From positions 1-64,000 of the forward strand of contig NZ_BJVD01000012.1 in NCBI RefSeq assembly GCF_007988965.1: 64,000 nucleotides of DNA. The letters are read 5' to 3'. The stretch is from Rummeliibacillus stabekisii (GTDB lineage: Bacteria > Bacillota > Bacilli > Bacillales_A > Planococcaceae). Position numbers and translations under genes: made by a program. The notes beneath the pieces are model-generated. The model was not told where the DNA came from. It saw only the letters and a list, made by a program, of their open reading frames with translations, and ran no database searches. This document shows, in pieces, positions 54,411 through 63,154 of this stretch; position 1 is the first letter of the stretch, and every line of letters begins with the position of its first letter.

Positions 54411-55799
54411 TTGCAGACAGTTGTTGTAATCGGTGGAGGCATCACGGGTCTTTGTACCATGCATGAACTCCAAAAACAGAAAGTAGAAAAAAATTTGCCT
54501 CTCCGCCTCATTCTCGTAGAAAAGAATAACCATCTCGGCGGAAAAATGCATTCTGTACGCGAGCAAGGATTCATTATGGAGACAGGAGCTGACTCAATCG
54601 TTGCTCGCCATAAGAGTGTGTTGCCACTTGTACAAGATATAGGCTTAGAGAGTGAACTTGTCTATAACAGCACAGGTATTTCTTATATTTATAGCCATAA
54701 CAAGCTGCATGCCATACCAGCAGATAGTGTATTTGGCATTCCGACAAGTATAGATTCACTTAATAGTAGTACCCTCATTTCTGAAAAGGGTAAACAAGAT
54801 GCATTAAATGATTTTGATTTAGCGGAAAACCCATTTACAAAGGATAGCTCGATCGGCGAGTTCCTTGAATATTATTTAGGGAAAGAGCTTGTAGAAAAGC
54901 AGATTACACCTGTACTGTCAGGGGTTTATTCAGGTGATTTATATAAATTGACCATGGCTTCAACACTTCCTTATTTGCTGGATTACAAAAATCAGTACGG
55001 CAGCATTATCAAAGGTTTTGGAGAGAACCGAGAGCAGTTCCAAAAAAGCGCCGAGAAAAAATTTATCTCCTTTAAACGAGGGCTATCACAGCTTATTGAA
55101 AAGCTAGAAGAAACCCTAACAGATGTTGAAATCGTCAAGGGATTAGAAACAAAGGCAATTTTGAAGAGTGGAGACCGCTATTTATGTGAATTCGATAATG
55201 GCGATAGCATAGAAGCAGATACGATAGTGTTATCTACACCGCATCAGTCTGCGAGCACATTACTGCGCGACGAAAAGATTCAAACAGAACTGAATTCAAT
55301 CCGCAATGCCTCCATTATTGCTGTATATGTAGGCTTTGACATTCCAGACGATCAATTGCCTGCAGACGGCACAGGCTATATTGTGTCTGAAAACACCGAT
55401 GTATTATGTAATGCTTGCACATGGACTAGTCGAAAATGGAAACATACCTCAGAGTCAGGGAATCTGTTAATTCGTATGTTTTATAAAAGCTCAAACCCCG
55501 CATTTGAACAATTAAAGGGATTGAATGATGCCCAATTGGTTGACGTTGCACTTAAAGACATAAGAAAATCACTTAAAATTGAAGGAAAACCGGTCGTATC
55601 AAATGTAACTAAATGGACAGATTTAATGCCTGTCTATGGTATGGACCATGCGAAAATCGTTCAATCTCTAACAGAGCAAATGGAAATGGAGTATCCGAAT
55701 GTATATTTGGCTGGCTGTTCATATTATGGTGTAGGAATAGGGAATTGTATTCAAAATGGCCAAGATACCGCGCGGAAAATTTTGGACTTTAACAAGTAA
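54411..55799 (+). CDS. hemY: Coproporphyrinogen III oxidase / protoporphyrinogen oxidase (HemY/CgoX)
   Basis: A 462-residue FAD enzyme of haem synthesis; in Gram-positives it oxidises coproporphyrinogen III to coproporphyrin III. FAD-binding VVVIGGGITGLCTMHELQ opens the protein. LVEKNNHLGGKM, ETGADSI, TPVLSGVYSGDLYKLTM and the C-terminal VYLAGCSYYGVGIGNCIQNG are typical. TTG 54411 gives a start right at the FAD fold with AAGGAG 9 bases upstream; ATG 54402 overlaps that site. hemE and hemH are not adjacent. Sortase follows after 27 bases. Confidence 0.92.
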   Translation: MQTVVVIGGGITGLCTMHELQKQKVEKNLPLRLILVEKNNHLGGKMHSVREQGFIMETGADSIVARHKSVLPLVQDIGLESELVYNSTGISYIYSHNKLHAIPADSVFGIPTSIDSLNSSTLISEKGKQDALNDFDLAENPFTKDSSIGEFLEYYLGKELVEKQITPVLSGVYSGDLYKLTMASTLPYLLDYKNQYGSIIKGFGENREQFQKSAEKKFISFKRGLSQLIEKLEETLTDVEIVKGLETKAILKSGDRYLCEFDNGDSIEADTIVLSTPHQSASTLLRDEKIQTELNSIRNASIIAVYVGFDIPDDQLPADGTGYIVSENTDVLCNACTWTSRKWKHTSESGNLLIRMFYKSSNPAFEQLKGLNDAQLVDVALKDIRKSLKIEGKPVVSNVTKWTDLMPVYGMDHAKIVQSLTEQMEMEYPNVYLAGCSYYGVGIGNCIQNGQDTARKILDFNK

Positions 55800-55826
55800 G
55801 TAAAATTCTAAAAAGAGAGGTTTTCT

Positions 55827-56486
55827 ATGACTAGAAAAATATTATTGGTTGCAGGAACCTTATTGCTTCTTGTTGGAATGACGTTAAGCTTTCAAAAACC
55901 GATCATGACCTTTTTAGTTGGCCAGATGTCAAAAGAGACGATACAAAAAGCCAGTAAGCCAACTGAAAAAGAAGATAGGCATTCTTCGTTTGATTTTGCC
56001 CAAGTGAAGAATGTAACACTTCGGGATGTTTTAGATGCACGGACGAAGAAAAAAAATATTCATGCGATCGGCGCCATCCACATTCCTAAAGTAAAGCTTC
56101 AGCTACCTATTGTTTATGGCATCTCGAATGCCAATTTGACAGTCGGAGCAGGTACGATGAAAAAAGAGCAAGAAATGGGAGAGGGGAATTATGCCCTCGC
56201 TGCCCACAATATGAATGATGGAAAGACACTATTTAGCCCGTTGACTAAAGCTAAGAAGGGCATGAAGGTGTATCTAACGGATTTTCAAGAGATATATGAA
56301 TATCGAATAGAAGATATGTCTTATGTACAGCCCACTCAGGTTGATGTGATTCAAGATATCGGTCAAAAACGACTTATCACACTTGTCACATGCAACGCAG
56401 ATGGTACCCAAAGGCTTATTGTCAGAGGTGAGTATGTAAGGCAATTCCCTTATAAAGCAAATAACAGTTACTTTTTGAACACGTAG
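55827..56486 (+). CDS. srtA: Class A-like sortase
   Basis: A 219-residue transpeptidase that anchors surface proteins with C-terminal sorting signals to the cell wall. An N-terminal membrane helix (ILLVAGTLLLLVGMTLSF) is followed by the sortase barrel. It has catalytic His127 (LAAHNM), Cys189 (TLVTCNADG) and Arg196 in TQRLIVRGEYV. ATG 55827 has AGAGAGG upstream. It follows hemY closely and may share its transcript. No LPXTG substrate was found in the window. Confidence 0.88.
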   Translation: MTRKILLVAGTLLLLVGMTLSFQKPIMTFLVGQMSKETIQKASKPTEKEDRHSSFDFAQVKNVTLRDVLDARTKKKNIHAIGAIHIPKVKLQLPIVYGISNANLTVGAGTMKKEQEMGEGNYALAAHNMNDGKTLFSPLTKAKKGMKVYLTDFQEIYEYRIEDMSYVQPTQVDVIQDIGQKRLITLVTCNADGTQRLIVRGEYVRQFPYKANNSYFLNT

Positions 56487-56514
56487 AATTTCATGATTGC
56501 TCTAAACCCAAGGC

Positions 56515-56548
56515 GGGGCAGTTGGCTAATGCTGACTGCCCTTTTTTT
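56515..56548 (+). terminator. Terminator after the sortase gene
   Basis: GGGCAGT and ACTGCCC pair across a 12-base loop with further pairing possible, followed by seven T. Confidence 0.88.
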
Positions 56549-56621
56549 ATTATATATTTTTAAAATATTACAAAATTTAGAAAACGAGTATATAATAAGA
56601 TACAAAGGGGAGGGGTATTAA

Positions 56622-57047
56622 ATGGACTGTTTTGGATGTAAATTAGCAAATAAAGAAGAAGCTGTTCACATAGTATTCGAAGATGATTATGTTAGTTGTA
56701 TTTTAGACCACAAACCTTATAATGAGGGACATGTTCTAATCTTGCCGAAAAGACATATACAATACTTTGATGAATTTGACGAACATTCGGCAAAATCGTT
56801 AATGAAGGCATCAGGAATGATGTCCAAAGCTATAAATAAGTTGTTTAATCCAGAGGGAATTACGGTATGCCAAAATGGTGGGGCTTTTGATGAACTCACA
56901 CATTTTCATATGCACATGGTTCCGCTATATAAAGGACAAAACTTTGCGGAATTTTTTACTGAATATGGCGATACTGACATTGAAGCAGAAAATAAATTAG
57001 CCGAGACAAAAAGAAAACTCATAGACACAATAAAGGGATTGGATTAA
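56622..57047 (+). CDS. HIT-family nucleotide-binding protein
   Basis: A 141-residue histidine-triad protein: CFGCKLANKEE at the N-terminus, YNEGHVLILPKRHIQYFDE and the triad HFHMHMVPLY near residue 97. These enzymes hydrolyse nucleoside phosphoramidates or dinucleoside polyphosphates; the substrate here is unknown. ATG 56622 follows GGGGAGGGG. Its last codons form the 5' arm of the terminator. Confidence 0.9.
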   Translation: MDCFGCKLANKEEAVHIVFEDDYVSCILDHKPYNEGHVLILPKRHIQYFDEFDEHSAKSLMKASGMMSKAINKLFNPEGITVCQNGGAFDELTHFHMHMVPLYKGQNFAEFFTEYGDTDIEAENKLAETKRKLIDTIKGLD

Positions 57048-57066
57048 AATCCAATCCCTTTATTGT
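57026..57066 (+). terminator. Terminator overlapping the HIT gene stop codon
   Basis: ACAATAAAGGGATTGGA and TCCAATCCCTTTATTGT form a 17-bp stem around TTAAAA; the TAA stop lies at the loop. The T run is poor in the plus direction (TTTATTG), so efficiency is uncertain. Confidence 0.7.
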
Positions 57067-57085
57067 GAACGGAACAGGGCCAAAT

Positions 57086-57655
57086 TCATATATTTTGAGA
57101 AGAAAAAAATTCGTCATCCAAGATAGAGTACATTTTGATATCACGCTGAATTCCCTTGGTATACATGGATTTTCGCATAACTCCTTCAAAGGACATACCG
57201 ATTTTCTCCATCACGCGTGCGGAACCAATATTTTCTGCCATGCATCTTGCTTGAATGCGGACTAAATCCATGTGAGTAAAGCCGTATTTTATCACTTCGT
57301 ATGCAGCTTCTGTTACAATGCCCATTCCCCAATAATCCTGAGACAGGCAATATCCAATCTCAGCAACATGATAATTTGGCTGCCACATTACGAAATCAAT
57401 AGTGCCGATTAGCCTTCCATTTTCTTTATACTCGATGCCCCATGGCGCAATTTTTTTTACCCGATATTGGGCGAGCACAAATTCAATAAATCCACTCGTA
57501 TCAGCTAGTGACTTATGTGTGTCCCATGTCACGTATTTTGAGACCTCTTCATTTGAAGTGTAGGCATATATATCTTCTTTATCTTCCAATTCGATTTTTC
57601 TAAGTAGGAGACGATCTGTTTCGAGCGTAGGTAAGTCACCGAATATTGTTTCCAT
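57086..57655 (-). CDS. GNAT acetyltransferase, RimJ/RimL type
   Basis: A 189-residue acetyltransferase: LETDRLLLRKIELEDKEDIY, the acetyl-CoA region GYCLSQDYWGMGIVTEA and NIGSARVMEKIGMSFEGVM. Same broad family as the protein at 32178-32747 but clearly different. Acceptor unknown. ATG 57655 has AGAGGTGG about 10 bases upstream. It lies downstream of the sigma-54 gene on the same strand with a 40-base gap, so co-transcription is possible. Confidence 0.86.
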   Translation of the reverse strand: METIFGDLPTLETDRLLLRKIELEDKEDIYAYTSNEEVSKYVTWDTHKSLADTSGFIEFVLAQYRVKKIAPWGIEYKENGRLIGTIDFVMWQPNYHVAEIGYCLSQDYWGMGIVTEAAYEVIKYGFTHMDLVRIQARCMAENIGSARVMEKIGMSFEGVMRKSMYTKGIQRDIKMYSILDDEFFSSQNI

Positions 57656-57695
57656 CTGTATGGATCCACCTCTTATCTTAGTGTCTATCTAACTA

Positions 57696-58985
57696 TTAAA
57701 TCCACTGTTTACGCATGCTGGCCGATGGAATATTGAGCTCATCACGGTATTTGCTGATCGTTCTTCTGGCAATCTGGATTGCATACTCCGTGTTGAAATA
57801 CTCAGCAATTTTTTGATCTGAGAAAGGCTTTTTCTTGTTTTCAGTTCCTATAAATTGTTTTAAAAGGGCTTTCACCTTTTCTTGTGAGAATTGATGCCCG
57901 TTAGCACTCTCTACCTTCGAGGAGAATAATGACTTTAATTCAAATAGGCCAGCTGGTGTTTGGATATACTTGTTGGATGTCGCACGGCTAACAGTTGATT
58001 CATGCATATCGATTTCCCTGGCTACTTCCTTTAATGTTAAAGGAAGTAGCTCTGATAAACCGTTCCTAATAAAGGCCGGCTGTTTTTCTAATAGGACATG
58101 CATAATCTTGATAATCGTTTGCCTGCGCTGTTCAATGCTGTTGACAAGCCATTGATAGTTTTTGTACTGCTCTTTTATATACTGTTTTTCTACGCCATTG
58201 CTGGTTGGGATATGTAAGTTTTGTTCATTCAATGTAACTGATGGCAAATAGCGATCATTCAAAAAGAATGCAAACCCGCCTCTTTCTTCAATCACAATAA
58301 TATCTGGCTGTGCAAATTCGGTTCTATCTTGTTTTAATAAACATGGTTTAGGATTGAAAGATAAGATGCAGTTATTTATATAAGCGACTTCCTCTACGGA
58401 ACAATTCAGCTTTTTGGCCATTTCTTTCCACTTTTTTTCTGCAATTAAGGGCAAGCATGTTTTGATTGCCTCTTTTAATAAATAGTGCTGAGGAAACCGT
58501 TCGTTGCACTGAAGGGTTAAGCATTCTTCAATTGTACGAGCGCCAACACCTGCTGGGCCAATTTGCTGTAAAAGGCAAATCCCATGGGAGAGATCTACAT
58601 CTGTGTAGGGGCAGTTCTGTTCATCTATCTCTAGATAGCCGAAATCATTGAGGTTATGAATAATATATTTTAAAAGGTCTTTCGTTGTCTTTTCTTTATA
58701 AGTGACATTAACAATTTGTATTAATTGATCTCTTCCATTTTCCTCACGAGCCTTGATCATCTCCTGAGGCATGCCCGCAGGTTTTATCGCCCACTCAGAA
58801 GAAATCCTTTCAATTTGGGGAGAAGGGGGAGAATCATGCAATTCAATCAATGGGTTCTCTAGCTCTTGTTCCCGTATGAATTGTTCCAAATCTGTTGTTG
58901 AATATTGTAGCAGTTCAATCGATTGGCGGAGTTGAGACGTCATTAAAAGCTTTAGTTCTTGCTTTTGGTTTAGAAGTAATTCCAT
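57696..58985 (-). CDS. sigL: RNA polymerase sigma-54 factor (SigL/RpoN)
   Basis: A 429-residue sigma-54. Region I (LMTSQLRQSIELLQYSTTDL, Gln/Leu-rich) is followed by an acidic linker and the core-binding region (CLLQQIGPAGVGARTIEECL). The HTH (LTLKEVAREIDMHESTVSRA) and the RpoN box ARRTISKYRDELNIPSASMR close it. ATG 58985 lies 7 bases after AGGGAGGG; the longer open frame is rejected. Sigma-54 works only with bEBP activators; none is encoded in this window. Divergent from the desaturase gene. Confidence 0.93.
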   Translation of the reverse strand: MELLLNQKQELKLLMTSQLRQSIELLQYSTTDLEQFIREQELENPLIELHDSPPSPQIERISSEWAIKPAGMPQEMIKAREENGRDQLIQIVNVTYKEKTTKDLLKYIIHNLNDFGYLEIDEQNCPYTDVDLSHGICLLQQIGPAGVGARTIEECLTLQCNERFPQHYLLKEAIKTCLPLIAEKKWKEMAKKLNCSVEEVAYINNCILSFNPKPCLLKQDRTEFAQPDIIVIEERGGFAFFLNDRYLPSVTLNEQNLHIPTSNGVEKQYIKEQYKNYQWLVNSIEQRRQTIIKIMHVLLEKQPAFIRNGLSELLPLTLKEVAREIDMHESTVSRATSNKYIQTPAGLFELKSLFSSKVESANGHQFSQEKVKALLKQFIGTENKKKPFSDQKIAEYFNTEYAIQIARRTISKYRDELNIPSASMRKQWI

Positions 58986-59121
58986 AAAAAAGCCCTCCCT
59001 ATCAGATCTTTTCATAAAATCGTAATGAATTATGCTGCTTCATGTATAAAATATTATACTTTATGTATCCGGCAAATGAAATAGACAGTCAATAGTTTAT
59101 TAGATGGTCAAACATGATAAG

Positions 59122-59142
59122 TGTCATATTATCCTTATGACA
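59122..59142 (+). promoter_or_regulatory. Palindrome upstream of des, candidate DesR operator
   Basis: TGTCATA-N7-TATGACA, a 21-base inverted repeat 70-90 bases before the desaturase start. In B. subtilis des is switched on by DesR binding to upstream sites; this palindrome is a natural candidate, but I cannot confirm the DesR consensus. Confidence 0.55.
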
Positions 59143-59214
59143 TCTATGTCTATGGGGATGACTCTACCTCGCTTAAAATAGTATCAAGAGATTAAAAAGC
59201 TGGGGGTGGAGTTT

Positions 59215-60252
59215 TTGACAGATCGCGAAAAAACGAAACAATTAAGAAAAGCAGTAATGCCATTTGCGCAATCAGAAATGAAAAAAAGTATTTATCAAAT
59301 GATTAATACCATTGTGCCGATGTTAATTCTTTGGGTGATCGCCTATTTGATTTTGCCATATACAGTGATGGGTGCAATCCTTCTAAGCATTGTTGCCGCA
59401 GGTTTTGTAGTGCGAACGTTCATTATTTTCCATGATTGTACACACGGTTCTTTTTTCAAAAACAAGAAAGCAAATGACTGTGTGGGGTTTGTGACAGGGG
59501 TGCTTACATCTTTTCCGTACGAAAAGTGGAAGAGAGAGCACATGATTCACCATGCATCAAGCTCAAACTTGGATAAGCGGGGAATCGGCGATATTTGGGT
59601 TATGACAGTTGAGGAATATATTAGCGCTACACCATGGCGCCGTTTCTGCTATAGAGCGTATCGCCAGCCAATTGTGATGTTTGGTTTAGGGCCTCTTTAT
59701 CTAGTATTGGTATCCAATCGCTTCAACCGTAAAGATGCAAGGAAAAAAGAACGCCTAAACACATACGCGACAAACTTGGGACTTGCTGCATTGCTTGTTG
59801 GCCTCGCATTGCTGACAAATATCCCCTCCGTTTTGATTATCCATGGGACGACCATGTTTGTAGCGGGTGCGCTAGGTATTTGGCTCTTTTTCATTCAGCA
59901 TACCTTCGAGGATTCATATTTTGAAAATGAATCAGAATGGGATTATGTAAAAGCGGCAGTGGAGGGAAGTTCTTATTATGAATTGCCGATTGTTCTGCAA
60001 TGGGTAACAGGCAATATTGGCTTCCATCATGTTCATCATTTAGCGCCGCGCATACCAAATTATCATTTAGCAGATGCGCACCAGCAAACACCGCCTTTGC
60101 AACGGGCTACTACAATCACGCTAAAAACAAGCCTAGAATCACTACGCTATAAATTGTATGATACATCGCAAAAAAGCTTTGTGACGTTTAAAGATGTCAA
60201 AAAAAGAGTGCGTACACAAAAATATAAAAGAAAAGTGCCGCACTATTTATAA
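59215..60252 (+). CDS. des: Acyl-lipid fatty acid desaturase Des
   Basis: A 345-residue membrane di-iron desaturase. It has three His boxes: HDCTH (residues 73-77), HMIHH (about 109-113) and HHVHH near residue 270. SSNLDKRGIGDIW, YFENESEWDYVKAAVEGSS and NIGFHHVHHLAPRIPNYHLA strongly resemble B. subtilis Des, the phospholipid delta-5 desaturase that restores fluidity in the cold. TTG 59215 follows a GGGGGTGG site; GTG 59206 lies inside it and cannot be excluded. A terminator and desR follow. Confidence 0.92.
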   Translation: MTDREKTKQLRKAVMPFAQSEMKKSIYQMINTIVPMLILWVIAYLILPYTVMGAILLSIVAAGFVVRTFIIFHDCTHGSFFKNKKANDCVGFVTGVLTSFPYEKWKREHMIHHASSSNLDKRGIGDIWVMTVEEYISATPWRRFCYRAYRQPIVMFGLGPLYLVLVSNRFNRKDARKKERLNTYATNLGLAALLVGLALLTNIPSVLIIHGTTMFVAGALGIWLFFIQHTFEDSYFENESEWDYVKAAVEGSSYYELPIVLQWVTGNIGFHHVHHLAPRIPNYHLADAHQQTPPLQRATTITLKTSLESLRYKLYDTSQKSFVTFKDVKKRVRTQKYKRKVPHYL

Positions 60253-60265
60253 AGAAAAATTCCAC

Positions 60266-60302
60266 AAAAAGCTGTTCCAGTCAAATGGAATGGCTTTTCA
60301 AT
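60266..60302 (+). terminator. Terminator between des and desR
   Basis: AAAAGC-GTTCCA pairs with TGGAA-GGCTTTT (single-base bulges) around a short loop, followed by a T-rich tail. Confidence 0.65.
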
Positions 60303-60312
60303 TATTTGCTAG

Positions 60313-60318
60313 TATAAT
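60313..60318 (+). promoter_or_regulatory. Likely -10 box of desR
   Basis: TATAAT 39 bases before the desR GTG. The -35 region is weak (TGGCTT at 60291). It suggests that desR can be transcribed apart from des. Confidence 0.5.
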
Positions 60319-60356
60319 GGACATAAAATGCCTTCGGTCAAAGAGGAGGATGCAAA

Positions 60357-60962
60357 GTGATTAAAATTGTTATAGCAGAAGACCAGGGAATGCTGCTGGG
60401 CGCGCTCAAGTCTTTAATTAATATGGAAGCAGATATGGAAGTAGTAGGGGTAGGCTATAATGGCTTAGATGCCCTAACACTAGTAGAAGAGTTTCAACCT
60501 GATATTGTCATCATGGATATCGAAATGCCTGAGAAGACAGGGCTCGATGCTGCCGAAGAACTAAAAGATAAAGACTGTAAAGTGATCATCCTGACGACGT
60601 TTGCACGGCCAGGATACTTTGAGCGTGCACGAAAAGCAGGTGTGAGAGGTTATTTATTAAAAGATAGCCCAATTGAGGAATTAGTTAATGCAATACGAGT
60701 CATTATGGATGGAAGACGGATATTCGCACCAGAACTAATCGATATTGTTTATGAGGAAGAAATCGAAAATCCTTTAACCGATCGCGAAAGTGAAGTATTA
60801 GAACTTGTCGCAAAAGGGAAGACAACGAAAGAAATTGCCGCTGAACTTTTTCTCTCCCCGGGTACTGTACGAAATTATATTTCCACAATCCTAGATAAAT
60901 TAGAAGTCAGCAACAGAATTGAAGCTATTGCCCGTTTTAAAGAAAAAGGGTGGAATAAATAA
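60357..60962 (+). CDS. desR: NarL-type response regulator DesR
   Basis: A 201-residue regulator. The receiver has Asp54 as phospho-acceptor (IVIMDIEMPEKTG) and EDQ at 8-10. A LuxR-type HTH follows (LTDRESEVLELVAKGKTTKE, LFLSPGTVRNYISTILDKLE). Sequence and the position after des identify it as DesR. The cognate membrane-fluidity sensor kinase DesK, normally between des and desR, is absent: only 104 bases separate them. GTG 60357 has GAGGAGG upstream. Confidence 0.9.
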   Translation: MIKIVIAEDQGMLLGALKSLINMEADMEVVGVGYNGLDALTLVEEFQPDIVIMDIEMPEKTGLDAAEELKDKDCKVIILTTFARPGYFERARKAGVRGYLLKDSPIEELVNAIRVIMDGRRIFAPELIDIVYEEEIENPLTDRESEVLELVAKGKTTKEIAAELFLSPGTVRNYISTILDKLEVSNRIEAIARFKEKGWNK

Positions 60963-61008
60963 GATAAAGCGGATTCATATAAATATGAATCCGCTTTATC
61001 TATTTTTA
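60963..61008. terminator. Bidirectional terminator between desR and the proline dehydrogenase gene
   Basis: GATAAAGCGGATTCATA and TATGAATCCGCTTTATC form a 17-bp perfect stem around TAAA, with A/T runs on both sides. Confidence 0.93.
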
Positions 61009-61012
61009 TATA

Positions 61013-61987
61013 TTACTTGCGGCGTTTTGTTAAACGACCAAGGGCAAACCCTGCAGCAGTCAAGCCGATTAATGTGTTTGTCTTTTTGTTGAACACTTGT
61101 TTAACAACTAACTCTAAGTTTTGTGGACGCTCAGCTAAACGGCGCATAAAGTACCCGTACCAATCTTGGCCGAATGGTACGTACGTGCAGAAGTTATAGC
61201 CTTCTTTTGCAAGCTCAAGTTGCATATCACGACGGAAGCCATATAGCATTTGGAATTCATACTTTTCCTTTGGAATGTTGTGTGCCGCGATAAATTGTTT
61301 CATATGGTTGATTACATTATGGTCATGTGTTGCAATTGATGTGAATTTGCCATTCAATAAATGGTACTCTAACAGCTCAATATAATTGCGGTCGATTTCT
61401 TCTTTTGTTTGATAAGCTACTTCGCTTGGCTCTTTATAAGCGCCTTTTACGATGCGAAGGCGATAGTTTTTATATTTCTCGATATCTTCTTTTGCACGGA
61501 AAAAGTATGCTTGAATAACAGTTCCGATATTATCGTGCTCGCGTGACAATTCCTCAAGCAAGTCAAATGATGGTTGTAGGCGTGCATAGTTTTCCATATC
61601 GAAGTTAACAAAGATATCATAGCGGTCTGCTAATTCGACAATTTCTTTCAAATTTTCATAGCAGAAATCATAATCAATATCTAAACCTAGTTGAGAAGGT
61701 TTTAAACTGATATGCGCATCTACCCCTGTTTCGTTAACGGCTTCAATTACAGCTAAGATTTGATTCTTTGCAGCTGTAGCTTCAGCTTTATCGTGAACAA
61801 ACTCCCCCAAGTTATCGATTGTGCACGAAATGCCATGTGAGTTTAACTCTTTAATGCTTTTAATCATTTCATTGATATTCGTACCAGCTACAACACTCGC
61901 AGCTCCCATTTTAAGACCATATTTTTTCGCATTGTTGTTTAAAAACTGGTTTTCAGACAATGCGATGAAAAAATCTTTAAGTGACAT
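61013..61987 (-). CDS. Proline dehydrogenase (FAD-dependent, monofunctional)
   Basis: A 324-residue enzyme oxidising proline to pyrroline-5-carboxylate. Substrate and FAD motifs are visible in ISLKPSQLGLDIDYDFCYEN, VNFDMENYA, RLRIVKGAYKEP, IATHDHNVI, FQMLYGFRRDMQ and the C-terminal YGYFMRRLAERPQN, which contains the two proline-carboxylate-binding Arg. A short hydrophobic, basic tail (LIGLTAAGFALGRLTKRR) may touch the membrane. No putC is adjacent. ATG 61987 with an AAGGGGAAG site upstream. Confidence 0.93.
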   Translation of the reverse strand: MSLKDFFIALSENQFLNNNAKKYGLKMGAASVVAGTNINEMIKSIKELNSHGISCTIDNLGEFVHDKAEATAAKNQILAVIEAVNETGVDAHISLKPSQLGLDIDYDFCYENLKEIVELADRYDIFVNFDMENYARLQPSFDLLEELSREHDNIGTVIQAYFFRAKEDIEKYKNYRLRIVKGAYKEPSEVAYQTKEEIDRNYIELLEYHLLNGKFTSIATHDHNVINHMKQFIAAHNIPKEKYEFQMLYGFRRDMQLELAKEGYNFCTYVPFGQDWYGYFMRRLAERPQNLELVVKQVFNKKTNTLIGLTAAGFALGRLTKRRK

Positions 61988-62201
61988 ATGCTACTTCCCC
62001 TTGTTGTGAATATTTTATTTTTTTCAATTATATCATATTTAACGAAAAAGTCATTCTGTTCAAAGTTAAATGAAAAAAATAATTTTAGGAAAGTTTCAAT
62101 CAATTAGCGCGCTGGTGTCCCGTTGTAACGTTTTTATATTCATTTCTTATTTTCTTTTTAAGCAAAAAAGTTGTTGAAAAGCTAGGAGGGGTTTATGATA
62201 A

Positions 62202-62297
62202 ATGTGTTCGGACAGAAGAGTTTTATATAGAATGATTAGGCTCTTTTGTGTCGAATTATGTTGCTTTTTAAGAAAACAAGTTGCAATTGCACAATAA
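62202..62297 (+). CDS. Possible 31-residue small protein
   Basis: ATG 62202, 10 bases after AGGAGGGG, opens 31 codons beginning MCSDRRVLYRMIRLFCVELC and ending FLRKQVAIAQ. It is basic, with four Cys (C2, C16, C20, C21) and a hydrophobic middle, which could be membrane-active. ATG 62195 is better spaced but gives only 11 residues; the two starts overlap in different frames. A terminator lies 45 bases downstream. No family recognised. Confidence 0.35.
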   Translation: MCSDRRVLYRMIRLFCVELCCFLRKQVAIAQ

Positions 62298-62340
62298 TAT
62301 AAGTAACTTAGTATTGAGGTACAAATTTAATATTATGACA

Positions 62341-62385
62341 GAAAAACGTTTTCCCTACATGGAATAGGAAAAACGTTTTTTTATT
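62341..62385. terminator. Terminator between the small unit and fetB
   Basis: AAAAACGTTTTCC pairs with GGAAAAACGTTTTT across a 12-base loop; seven T follow on the plus strand, and a T run is also present on the minus strand. Confidence 0.88.
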
Positions 62386-62398
62386 TGCCTAAATTCTA

Positions 62399-63154
62399 TT
62401 ACTCTTTCTCTTTCAACAACTGCATCCGCTCATTAAATAAGGAGGGGTATGATAGAAAGCCGAGAAGAATGCTCGAAATCGCTGCAGTAGTAAGAAGTAT
62501 AAAGAGAATTAGAAGCTGAAACTGAACGGCTTGTACAGGGTCTGCGCCAGCAATAATTTGACCGCTCATCATGCCGGGCAATTGGACTAAACCAATCGTC
62601 TTTTGGCTTTCGATTGTCGGTATCATGCTTGCTTTTATAGCTCTGGTCAATTGTGTATGAATGGCTTGCCGCGGCGTTCCGCCAAGTGTCAGGATGAGTT
62701 CGGTTTGATCACGATGGGCATCGGCTTCAGCCTGAAACCGATTTAAAAAGAGAATCGACAGCACCATCGAGTTGCCGATTGCCATCCCGCTAATTGGTAT
62801 AATATATTGCGCTGTTGGCGGCACAATGTGAAATCCAAGCAATATAGATTGCACTAATATCTCAATCGCTGTAAGCGTCAAGGCAATCTTCCATGTGATG
62901 CCTTTTATTTTGCTGCCTTTTTTTCTGGCATTGCCTGTAGCGACACCAATCATCAATGCAACCATGAATAGGATGTAAACAAGATGGTCTGATTCGAAGA
63001 TGAATTTCAAGAAATACCCGACAGCAAGCAATTGAATAATGGATCGAACTGTAGCGATTAAAACATCTTTTTCTAACTGAAGATGAAGTGTTTTAGATAG
63101 TAGCAGCGGGATTAAGACAAAGACGAGTGTAAGCGAGAGTGTACCGTAACTCAT
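62399..63154 (-). CDS. fetB: FetB-like (YbbM) ABC transporter permease
   Basis: A 251-residue permease of the UPF0014/FetB family with about seven helices. ATVRSIIQLLAVGYFLKFIF, PISGMAIGNSMVLSILFLNR, LTLGGTPRQAI and the LVQLPGMMSGQIIAGADPVQ loop are family hallmarks. In E. coli FetAB is linked to iron export and oxidative-stress resistance; other substrates are possible. ATG 63154 has AAGGGGGAG upstream and overlaps the FetA gene by ATGA. Confidence 0.88.
   Translation of the reverse strand: MSYGTLSLTLVFVLIPLLLSKTLHLQLEKDVLIATVRSIIQLLAVGYFLKFIFESDHLVYILFMVALMIGVATGNARKKGSKIKGITWKIALTLTAIEILVQSILLGFHIVPPTAQYIIPISGMAIGNSMVLSILFLNRFQAEADAHRDQTELILTLGGTPRQAIHTQLTRAIKASMIPTIESQKTIGLVQLPGMMSGQIIAGADPVQAVQFQLLILFILLTTAAISSILLGFLSYPSLFNERMQLLKEKE

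Larger units (their letters stand above)
61988..62398. other. Intergenic region with a possible small transcription unit
   Basis: About 410 bases, AT-rich. The left part must hold the proline dehydrogenase promoter. On the plus strand a strong ribosome site (AGGAGGGG, 62184-62191) precedes short frames, and a strong terminator ends at 62385. This looks like a small expressed unit (see the 62202-62297 entry). Confidence 0.5.
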
